From positions 1 through 32,117 of the forward strand of contig URCX01000002.1 of NCBI GenBank assembly GCA_900546465.1: DNA of 32,117 nucleotides, written 5' to 3'. The position numbers and the translations under genes are program-made. Below the pieces are notes generated by a model that saw nothing but the letters and a program-made list of their open reading frames with translations, had not been told where the DNA came from and did no database searches. Shown here piece after piece: positions 15,258 to 22,726 of this stretch. Numbering within the stretch: position 1 is the stretch's first letter; each line of letters starts with the position of its first letter. Source of the DNA: an uncultured Bacteroidota bacterium (GTDB lineage Bacteria > Bacteroidota > Bacteroidia > Bacteroidales > P3).

Positions 15258-16175
15258 ATGAAGACAGAAATCAAAGTAGCTTTGGTAGGACTTGGAGTAT
15301 TGATATTACTTTTTTTCGGTATCAAATTCCTCAAGGGAATTGACATATTCAATAAGGAAGTCAATTATTATGTTCTCTATAAGGACGTAAGCGGGATGCA
15401 TCAAAGCAATTACATCTACCTTAACGGCATGAAAGTCGGTTACATCAAAAGCATAAAAGCTATGGATAACAGAGCGGAAAATTTCCTCGTAACAATATCC
15501 ATAAGCAGCAAAGTAAACATGACCAAGGATAGCAAGATAGTTTTGTTTAATGCCGATATGCTCGGCTCAAAAGCTCTCAGACTTGAACTCGGACAGGGAG
15601 AATTGCTTCATAAAGGAGATACCATAAAAGGCGAAAGAGAGGTCGGAATGTTGGATAAGCTTGGCACAGCCATAACTCCTATGGCTGAAAATCTCGACAG
15701 TATTCTTTCCGCAACCAAAAGCATACTCAACCAACAAAATCGGGATAATATTCAACGAACATTGGCAAATTTAGAATCCACAAGTCGAAAGCTGAACGAA
15801 CTTTCCCGACAATTCGATGGTCTTGTTGATAGCGAAAAAAGTAAGATCAGGAATATAATCGCTAATACCGAGAGCATAACATCCAATCTTAAAGACAATA
15901 ACGAACGCCTTAGCAACATAATAAGTCGTATCGACCAAATAACCGATACAGTTGCACAAGCGAATATAGGCAGCACTCTTTCCGAAACCTCGCGAACCAT
16001 AGAACGATTGAACAAAGTATTGGGCATAATCGAAAATGGTAAAGGTAACTTAGGCTTATTGATAAATGATGAAGGTTTGTATCGCAATCTCAGCGAGAGT
16101 GCGAAAAAACTTGATGCCTTGATTGAAGACATCAAGGTGAACCCTAAGAAGTATGTGAAAATCTCAGTGTTTTAG
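15258..16175 (+). CDS. MCE (MlaD-like) lipid-transport protein
   Basis: MCE proteins are anchored in the inner membrane and carry lipids across the periplasm, as in the Mla system that retrieves phospholipids from the outer membrane. A single N-terminal anchor (residues 7-25, VALVGLGVLILLFFGIKFL) is followed by an MCE domain (about 37-120, with SGMHQSNYIYLNGMKVGYIKSI and DADMLGSKALRL-type strands). From about residue 135 the sequence is a long helical region with heptad character (TESITSNLKDNNERLSNIISRI). No MlaE or MlaF gene lies beside it in this window, so its permease partner must be elsewhere. It follows the amidase by 13 bases. Confidence 0.9.
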   Translation: MKTEIKVALVGLGVLILLFFGIKFLKGIDIFNKEVNYYVLYKDVSGMHQSNYIYLNGMKVGYIKSIKAMDNRAENFLVTISISSKVNMTKDSKIVLFNADMLGSKALRLELGQGELLHKGDTIKGEREVGMLDKLGTAITPMAENLDSILSATKSILNQQNRDNIQRTLANLESTSRKLNELSRQFDGLVDSEKSKIRNIIANTESITSNLKDNNERLSNIISRIDQITDTVAQANIGSTLSETSRTIERLNKVLGIIENGKGNLGLLINDEGLYRNLSESAKKLDALIEDIKVNPKKYVKISVF

Positions 16176-16192
16176 AACAAATATATACGGAC

Positions 16193-16960
16193 ATGTTATT
16201 TGAAAACATAGTATTCGGACCAATTCATTCAAGAAGATTAGGCACATCTCTTGGAGTGAATGTTTTACCCACGGAAAAGAAATATTGCAGTTTTAATTGC
16301 ATTTATTGCGAATGTGGCTGGAATGTAGTGGATACCAGAATAAATGTGCCTTTCAATAAAAGAGAAGACATAAGGGCAGCTTTGGAACATCGTCTTTCTT
16401 CAAATACTGAAGCAGAGAATACAATAATCAATTCCATAACGTTCAGCGGCAACGGTGAACCTACGCTTCACCCCGACATATCGGGTATAGTTGATGATGT
16501 CATAAGTTTGCGAAACAAATACTGTCCGCAAGCAAAAGTTACAATACTCTCCAACTCCACCAATTTGGTAAGAGAAGATGTCTTCACAGCTTTGCAGAAA
16601 GTGGATAATCCTATTTTGAAACTCGATGCAGGCACAGAGCAAATGTTCAAAGCAATCAATAAACCGGTATCTGCCAAATTCAATGATATAGTTGAGCGTT
16701 TGATAGCATTCGGCAACAAATGTATCATTCAGACTCTGCTTTTAAGAGGAGAGAACGATGGTGTTGTTATAGATAATACAAGCGAAACGGAATTTTCATC
16801 ATGGTTGGAAATAGTGAAACGTATCAAACCTCGTTCCGTAATGCTGTATTCCATAGACAGAGTAACACCGGAAAAAAATCTTGAAAAGCTTCTTATTCCT
16901 GAACTTGAACATTACGCCGCCCGCATAAGGGAAGCAGGCATAGAAACAACAACATATTAA
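16193..16960 (+). CDS. Radical SAM protein of unknown substrate
   Basis: The cluster motif C32-x3-C36-x2-C39 (YCSFNCIYCECGWN) binds a 4Fe-4S cluster and S-adenosylmethionine. SGNGEPTLHP at about residues 86-95 is the GEP-type SAM-binding motif, and RSVMLYSIDRVTPEKN lies near the end. The beginning FGPIHSRRLGTSLGVNVLP is characteristic of the COG0731-like group that also contains wybutosine enzymes; in bacteria the role of this group is unsettled. The protein is cytoplasmic, 255 residues. It lies 17 bases after the MCE gene and 11 before the FeoB-like gene; no functional link is obvious. Confidence 0.88.
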   Translation: MLFENIVFGPIHSRRLGTSLGVNVLPTEKKYCSFNCIYCECGWNVVDTRINVPFNKREDIRAALEHRLSSNTEAENTIINSITFSGNGEPTLHPDISGIVDDVISLRNKYCPQAKVTILSNSTNLVREDVFTALQKVDNPILKLDAGTEQMFKAINKPVSAKFNDIVERLIAFGNKCIIQTLLLRGENDGVVIDNTSETEFSSWLEIVKRIKPRSVMLYSIDRVTPEKNLEKLLIPELEHYAARIREAGIETTTY

Positions 16961-16971
16961 TTCTTATTTCA

Positions 16972-18201
16972 ATGACAAACTGCAAAACCGAAAAAGCTGA
17001 CAAAATACTTCTTCACCCCGTATTCGGATATATCATTTTCTTTTTCGTCATTTGGCTTACGTTCTTCTGTACCTTCAATTTGGGAAACTATCCCATGGAA
17101 TTGATGGAACAGGGAGTGGGAGTTCTTTCTTCCTTTGCCGAAAGAACCATACCGCAAGGCTTTCTCAATGACCTTGTGGTTCAAGGCATAATAGGGGGAG
17201 TGGGAAGCGTCATCGTCTTTCTGCCGAATATTTTGATATTGTTTCTTTTTATTTCTCTCATGGAAGAAACAGGCTATATGGAAAGAGTTGCCCATCTTAT
17301 GGAGAGGTTTATGCATGCCATAGGTCTGCACGGCAAGAGCTTCATACCTCTCATCATGGGATTTGGTTGCAATGTTCCTGCAATAATGTCCACAAGGATA
17401 TTGAAAGACAAAAGAGACCGCCTTGTAACCATGCTTATCATTCCATTCATGTCCTGTTCCGCAAGACTTCCTGTTTATATCGTGATAGCCGGAACGTTCT
17501 TCCCCGAAAATGCAACCTTGGTTATGTTCAGCCTGTACGTAACAGGTGTGATTCTTGCCATACTCTTCGCGTTGCTGTTCCGAAAAACATTCAACAAAAC
17601 CAACCATGCACCCTATAATGAGAACCTTCCCGAATATAAACTGCCGCGTCTCATTTCCGTATTGAAAAGCATAGGTAGCAATTCGGGACAATACTTGAAG
17701 AAAATGGGAGGAATAGTTCTTATAGCTTCCGTTCTGCTTTGGGGCTTGATGTATTTCCCTAATAGGAATACGCAAGATGTGGAACAAAGCTATATAGCCA
17801 AAATCGGTAAGGTCATAGAACCTGTCATGCGTCCAATAGGATTTGATTGGAAAATATCTGTATCGCTTTTATGCGGCATTGCGGCAAAGGAACTTATAGT
17901 TTCAAATCTCGGAGTGCTTTATTCAGACAATCCCGACACAAGTACAGATGTGCTTGGAGCCAAACTGAAAGCCGCAATCTATCCTGCGAACGGATTAAAA
18001 CCCGGGGAACATGTCTTTACCAAGCCTGTGGCTCTGAGTTTCTTGATTTTCACTCTTATTTACTTTCCTTGCAGTGGAGTGTTTGCCGCGGTGGCAAAGG
18101 AAAGCCGATGGAGGTGGGCAGTATTCGTTGTAACCTATACTACTGTTATAGCTTGGTTGCTTGCTTTTGCTACTTACCACATTGCACAAATGATAATATG
18201 A
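16972..18201 (+). CDS. FeoB-like ferrous iron permease lacking the G domain
   Basis: The sequence is the membrane half of FeoB: Gate motif GKSFIPLIMGFGCNVPAIMS at residues 121-140, RDRLVTMLIIPFMSCSARLPVY at 148-169, and a second Gate-like region with CGIAAKELIVSNLGVLY. About eight hydrophobic segments are visible. It begins exactly where full-length FeoB leaves its cytosolic part (ADKILLHPVFGY, then the first membrane helix). No Walker A GxxxxGKS, NKxD or FeoA domain occurs here, and the preceding 11 bases end the radical SAM gene. Normal FeoB proteins are about 700-800 residues; this one has 409. It may work with a separate GTPase, or it may transport without GTP control or carry another substrate. 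Confidence 0.88.
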   Translation: MTNCKTEKADKILLHPVFGYIIFFFVIWLTFFCTFNLGNYPMELMEQGVGVLSSFAERTIPQGFLNDLVVQGIIGGVGSVIVFLPNILILFLFISLMEETGYMERVAHLMERFMHAIGLHGKSFIPLIMGFGCNVPAIMSTRILKDKRDRLVTMLIIPFMSCSARLPVYIVIAGTFFPENATLVMFSLYVTGVILAILFALLFRKTFNKTNHAPYNENLPEYKLPRLISVLKSIGSNSGQYLKKMGGIVLIASVLLWGLMYFPNRNTQDVEQSYIAKIGKVIEPVMRPIGFDWKISVSLLCGIAAKELIVSNLGVLYSDNPDTSTDVLGAKLKAAIYPANGLKPGEHVFTKPVALSFLIFTLIYFPCSGVFAAVAKESRWRWAVFVVTYTTVIAWLLAFATYHIAQMII

Positions 18202-18281
18202 CATCAAACCGCCTCTTTTTTGCTTGCATGAATTACAAATTTCAAAAGTATAAAACCTCTTACGAATAAATACTCTCCGCA

Positions 18282-18902
18282 ATGAAACAAAGCTTCAGTC
18301 TGTCGGATTATGAAAGTTCATCATATCAGGAAAGCGACCTGAGCATAATAGGTATTGTATGCCCCGTATCCGGATTTATTCTTGCCGGTAAGGTGAACAA
18401 ATGTGCAGATATGAGACTTGTCAAAAAGGAAGATTTCTCAATATGGAACAAAAGCAAAGCTGTAAGAGATAACTTGGAATGTTTCTTTTGGAACAACGAA
18501 AAAGATGGCTGCCAATACATGCTTTTTGAGACAAGTAACGATAAAGTCGAAAGCATGAAACAATGGTCGCAATATGACTTTGTAATGATTATAATAGGCA
18601 GAGACAATGCCGAAATGGTCAGGAAACTTATTGCCAAATTGAACAAGTCCGAAGTAATAACAGCCTTACAACTGCTGCACGGCAATTCCGATAAGAAAGA
18701 TACCAAAGCGGTGCAAGAAACCATAGTTCAACTTGATATTTTCGGACAGGAAGCCACCCAAAAAACAGAAACAAAGAAAAGAAAAAACAAATCTTCCAAA
18801 ACTTCTTCCCTTATCGGAGAAACAATTATGGAAAGCCTGCTTTTGGACGTGGAAGAATACATCACCACTATGCTGAATTTAGCAAGCGAAAGTAAGAGAT
18901 AA
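18282..18902 (+). CDS. Cytoplasmic protein of unknown function, possibly IPExxxVDY-like
   Basis: This encodes 206 residues without signal peptide. The segment FFWNNEKDGCQYMLFETSNDKVESMKQWSQYDFVMIIIGRDN faintly recalls the Bacteroidota IPExxxVDY family (small proteins ending a strand before YDFxxII), but the signature itself is not conserved. A lysine-rich linker (KKRKNKSSKTSS) separates the domain from a C-terminal helix. No catalytic motif is seen. It lies 80 bases after the FeoB-like gene and no promoter core is visible. It converges on ridA across a bidirectional terminator. Confidence 0.7.
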   Translation: MKQSFSLSDYESSSYQESDLSIIGIVCPVSGFILAGKVNKCADMRLVKKEDFSIWNKSKAVRDNLECFFWNNEKDGCQYMLFETSNDKVESMKQWSQYDFVMIIIGRDNAEMVRKLIAKLNKSEVITALQLLHGNSDKKDTKAVQETIVQLDIFGQEATQKTETKKRKNKSSKTSSLIGETIMESLLLDVEEYITTMLNLASESKR

Positions 18903-19022
18903 TATCAAGAAATCAAGCCTTGACAAGCGACTGAAATCGAAAGTTAATTCATTATTGATGTAGTGCAACTCGCAGATTTTCCTTAGCTCAAAAATTTTGG
19001 CAGCCAAGAATAACAGAAAAAT

Positions 19023-19065
19023 AAAACGGATTGCAAGTCTTATCGAGACAGCAATCCGTTTTCTT
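19023..19065. terminator. Bidirectional terminator
   Basis: AAAACGGATTGC (19023-19034) pairs perfectly with GCAATCCGTTTT (19051-19062). An inner GTCT/AGAC pair shortens the loop. It is T-rich on both strands and lies between converging genes. Confidence 0.88.
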
Positions 19066-19073
19066 ATTAAAGG

Positions 19074-19478
19074 TCAAAAGTTCCCATCAATAATACAAGG
19101 TTCTTTATATGCTATGGTCTCTATTTCGACCAATACACCCATAGGGAGCTTTTCAACTGCGTATGCTGCTCTTGCAGGCAACATTTCATTGTAGTATTTC
19201 GCATATACTTCGTTCATTGCAGCAAAATCGTCCATGGAGTTCAAAAGACAAGTTGTCTTCACCACATCTTTGAAACTGTATCCTGCTTCTGTGAGGATTG
19301 CTTCTATGTTCTTGAAGACTTGTTCTGTTTGTTCCTTTATTGTTTCAGGGATTTTGCCTGTTTCAGGATTTACAGGAATTTGTCCTGAAATGAAAAGCAT
19401 GCCGTTTCCTGCCAATATAGCCTGACTGTAAGGACCTATTGCCTTTGGTGCCTTTGGGGTGTTGATTACTTTATTCAT
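19074..19478 (-). CDS. ridA: RidA family enamine/imine deaminase
   Basis: RidA removes reactive enamine or imine intermediates such as 2-aminoacrylate by hydrolysing them to the keto acid and ammonia. The family hallmarks are present: AIGPYSQAI (residues 13-21), LFISGQIPVNPETG (28-41), and PARAAYAVEKLP with the substrate-binding R103, followed by VEIETIA with E120. The usual cysteine after the arginine is replaced (ARAAY), as in some relatives. It is a soluble trimer in the family, 134 residues here. It starts 12 bases after the stop of the M6 protease gene, so it is probably read from the same transcript. Confidence 0.95.
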   Translation of the reverse strand: MNKVINTPKAPKAIGPYSQAILAGNGMLFISGQIPVNPETGKIPETIKEQTEQVFKNIEAILTEAGYSFKDVVKTTCLLNSMDDFAAMNEVYAKYYNEMLPARAAYAVEKLPMGVLVEIETIAYKEPCIIDGNF

Positions 19479-19490
19479 ATCTGTGCCTTT

Positions 19491-22487
19491 TTATTTGTTT
19501 ACCACTATTTGTTTTACTGATTTTTTGCCATTGCAAATGATAGTCATCACGTATGTTCCGTTCTCGAAATTGCCAAGCTCTATTCTTTTGTTCGTCAAAT
19601 TGCAATTTGCTTCGGTATAAACTTCCTGACCCAAGATGTTTGTTATGCTTATGCTTTCTGCTCTCTTATCAGGGGATTGTATCATTATGTAAGAGGAAGC
19701 CGGATTAGGAGAAACCGTAACATCTAAGTCTTTTTCCACATCTTTCAAAGAAGAGTAATCCATTACATATATACTCTGAACATCCGAATAAGCTTCCGGG
19801 CAGGTGGAAATCTGTACTTTCACTCTGTAAGAGTATAAGGCAACACTGTCAGGAGTTTCGCTGAATGTAACATTCGTATTATTGAGACTCTCCCATGTCG
19901 ACTCGTTTATCTGCCTTTCCCAATCCATAATATCGCCTCTGTAAGAAACAAGTCTCAATGTACCTGTGCTTGAAGTCAAAGCTATGGTGTCTTCAACGGA
20001 CTTGGATATACGACCACCTCTTGAAATCAATACATTCATCAAAACGGTATTACTTGTATCCTTTATCGTTCCATTGGAAAACACTATTCGACGATAGAAA
20101 GTACTGTCTTCAAGACTTTCCGGCTGATAGTCTCTTTGGTCGGAAATCTGAGTGGCATTTGACCAATTGCCTGTACGTTTCTTTTCCTGCCATTGGTAAG
20201 TGAAATTACCTCTTCCGCCTTCCGGTTCCGAACCTACCAAGAGTTCAGGAGTTGCTCCTGCACAGAATGATTGATCAGACGAGATAATGTTGTTCTCTAC
20301 TGCCGGATAAGTAGTAGTGAAGTTTCTCTTGGTACCGTAGTTTGTACCGAGATTAGTTGTTATGTATGCTCTGTAATAATAGGTTACTCCTTCCGACAAA
20401 GTGTCTATCGTGTAAGTGAAAGCCCCCATTGTTTCATCTGTCGAAGTATATACCATATCTCCATCAACCGTAGGATTTTCCGAAGCGTTTGTCGTGAAAG
20501 TAAATCCTTTTGCTACAAAGGTACCTTCTCCCATATTTGTAAGATTGGCTTCAACCGTTGCGGCTCCATTGCTTATGTTGCCCGCGACTCTCGTTATGAT
20601 AGTTCCCAAACCGCTTGTGGTTGTAAATTGAGAACGTGTGCCATAGACAGTTCCGCTTGCGTTTCTCGCATAAGCTTTATAGTATATGGTCGTATTAGGA
20701 ATAAGTGAAGTAAGTGTCGAAGAGAAAATAACGCCTGTCGAATCAGAAGGCACGTAATTTATATTGCCTGCCTCTATATTGTCCAAATCCTCTGTACTTG
20801 TACTCCAAACAATACCTCTTTCAGTTATAGCATTCTCGGCAGTCTCTGATTGATATACCACACTACCCCAGGCAACAGCCGTGGTGGATCTTATTGTCGA
20901 ACCGGAAACACTGTCTGTTACCACAGCAGGAAGATTGGACATGAAATTAAATCTTATTACCGAGTCATTCTCATAACGAATGTTCGTTATAGGTTTGTTT
21001 GTCGGACTACCGTTCTTCAATGTGGAAGCAGGGTTTGTCGTATTCGTGAAGTTGGCATTTCTTGTAGCTCCCGGATAAGGGCAGCGGTTTGTCTCTACAT
21101 CGGTATCTCTACCCGAAGCAGGACGCAAGAAATATCCTCTGTCGTTAGGATTGACATTGATGGTATTACTTCCATTCTGCAACCATTGGGTCAATTTATC
21201 TTGATCGCAATGGAAAATCAACATTCCTTCGTTCGGCAAATACGTATCCCAACGAGTCTGTTGTCTGTTCTCTACAATGAAGTACTCATTTGTACTTAGA
21301 GGTATCATATATGCTACTGTAGTGTCCAAACTGTTCAATGCAGGGAGGTACAGGTTCTCCGCAGTGGAGTTTAAGGTATCAAAGGTGAACCAATCTGCAA
21401 TCCATCTTTCCATAGCCGACAATCCGACAGGGCTTGCACTGTTGTTCATATAAGAACCGCTTGCCATCAAATCCCAGTTTCCGGGAGTAACAGCCTGTCC
21501 ACCGCTGCCGTTATAGTCTGTATCATAAAAATCAGGAAATCCCAAAACGTGTCCGAACTCATGACAGATGGTTCCTATACCGTCCATTTGAATGGAGTTT
21601 CTTTTTTCTGCAGAACATGAATACGGTCCGAAACGAACACCGTCCTTTACAATATTTTGGTTCACATCGCTTCTGTGCGGCCAAATTTCATCGGGATTAC
21701 CTGTTGAAGATTCGGGAGTTCCCGCAAATATTATATGTACCGCATCGACTCTTCCATTCCCATCATTATCATAATCCGCATAGTTCACATCAGGGTCGGC
21801 TGCGTTTAGTGCATGTAGTACGAATTGTCCCATATTGGCATCGTGTCCGTAAGATGAGCTTTGACCATAGTACCTCATATTGTTCGGAAGGGTATAAGGA
21901 CCTGCAACATCAATATCCATTATGAACTCTCCGTTGGAGTTATCCCTGTAATAATCCTTTACGGAACCCGTTCCGTTGTAATTATCCTGACTTACGAGAT
22001 TCACGAAATCCTGATTGGTATAAGTAAAAGGCAAATCGCTAAATCCTACAAGGATAACCAATAGTTTGACAGTACCGTGAGACGGATATTTTGCATCGTC
22101 GTTTATTCTTCCCTTAGGGGAATTGGCTTTCATTTCTGCGACTTGATTGCTTGAATAGAACAAATTAACAGGCAAAGTACTCAAAAACGCTCTTTCCTCA
22201 GCCGTTCTCTCATTCGGATTAGCTGCCAGATATTTTGAAGCGACCAAATCTCCTTTTTCATTCAATATACCGTATGTAAAGAAACCCTCATCGTTCCTCA
22301 CCAACATATATTGGTCTGTCGTTTTAGCCCAATTCACATTCTCATCACCTCCAAGAATGAATGTAAGCATTTTACCATTGGGCTGTTTAATGGTAATTGC
22401 CTGTCTCTTTGCCGGAATGGCAAAAGCTCCCATGCCTATCATAAGACACATAAGAAGCATGACTGTTTTTCGTAAACCTTTTCTCAT
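19491..22487 (-). CDS. M6-type zinc metalloprotease with T9SS type A sorting domain
   Basis: This is a secreted protease. I chose the ATG at 22487 because it starts the signal peptide MRKGLRKTVMLLMCLMIGMGAFA; a frame extension upstream adds nothing. The propeptide-like segment is followed by a catalytic domain with HEFGHVLGFPDFYD near residue 307 (HExxHxxGxxD zinc site) and YDNDGNGRVDAVHI, as in immune inhibitor A-type proteases. Two fibronectin-III-like repeats follow (ending IYYKAYARNASGTVYG and YYYRAYITTNLGTNYG), then an Ig/PKD-like stretch (FTYQWQE). The last about 80 residues (VSPNPASSYIMI, then GTYVMTIICNGKKSVKQIVVNK) are a T9SS type A sorting domain. It has its own promoter (22627-22658) and a leader of about 130 bases, and ridA follows. 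Confidence 0.92.
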   Translation of the reverse strand: MRKGLRKTVMLLMCLMIGMGAFAIPAKRQAITIKQPNGKMLTFILGGDENVNWAKTTDQYMLVRNDEGFFTYGILNEKGDLVASKYLAANPNERTAEERAFLSTLPVNLFYSSNQVAEMKANSPKGRINDDAKYPSHGTVKLLVILVGFSDLPFTYTNQDFVNLVSQDNYNGTGSVKDYYRDNSNGEFIMDIDVAGPYTLPNNMRYYGQSSSYGHDANMGQFVLHALNAADPDVNYADYDNDGNGRVDAVHIIFAGTPESSTGNPDEIWPHRSDVNQNIVKDGVRFGPYSCSAEKRNSIQMDGIGTICHEFGHVLGFPDFYDTDYNGSGGQAVTPGNWDLMASGSYMNNSASPVGLSAMERWIADWFTFDTLNSTAENLYLPALNSLDTTVAYMIPLSTNEYFIVENRQQTRWDTYLPNEGMLIFHCDQDKLTQWLQNGSNTINVNPNDRGYFLRPASGRDTDVETNRCPYPGATRNANFTNTTNPASTLKNGSPTNKPITNIRYENDSVIRFNFMSNLPAVVTDSVSGSTIRSTTAVAWGSVVYQSETAENAITERGIVWSTSTEDLDNIEAGNINYVPSDSTGVIFSSTLTSLIPNTTIYYKAYARNASGTVYGTRSQFTTTSGLGTIITRVAGNISNGAATVEANLTNMGEGTFVAKGFTFTTNASENPTVDGDMVYTSTDETMGAFTYTIDTLSEGVTYYYRAYITTNLGTNYGTKRNFTTTYPAVENNIISSDQSFCAGATPELLVGSEPEGGRGNFTYQWQEKKRTGNWSNATQISDQRDYQPESLEDSTFYRRIVFSNGTIKDTSNTVLMNVLISRGGRISKSVEDTIALTSSTGTLRLVSYRGDIMDWERQINESTWESLNNTNVTFSETPDSVALYSYRVKVQISTCPEAYSDVQSIYVMDYSSLKDVEKDLDVTVSPNPASSYIMIQSPDKRAESISITNILGQEVYTEANCNLTNKRIELGNFENGTYVMTIICNGKKSVKQIVVNK

Positions 22488-22626
22488 TATATGTTTCTGT
22501 TTTTTGTTTTTCACTACGCTACAACGCAAATCTTATTGCTTTAAGTATTCGTTTCTTTCATGAATAAGACGTATTTGCAAGCTATCTCTTGCTGTAAAAC
22601 TCTCCATACGTCGAAAAACGAAGCGG

Positions 22627-22658
22627 CAAAGTTACGAGAAAAATTTCTTTTCTCCAAA
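22627..22658 (-). promoter_or_regulatory. M6 protease promoter
   Basis: The minus strand carries TTTG (22658-22655), 20 bases, then TAACTTTG (22634-22627). The start point would be near 22620, leaving an unusually long leader of about 130 bases with a GCAAG/CTTGC hairpin. Confidence 0.7.
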
Positions 22659-22666
22659 AAGCCTTG

Positions 22667-22702
22667 CACAAAAAGAAAAAGGGTGAGCCGAAACTCACCC
22701 TT
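22667..22702 (-). terminator. Terminator of the 759-residue T9SS protein
   Basis: AAGGGTGAG (22679-22687 on the plus strand) pairs with CTCACCCTT (22694-22702), 6-base loop, followed on the minus strand by a T-rich tail. Confidence 0.85.
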
Positions 22703-22726
22703 CAAATTCATATATAGAACAATCTC

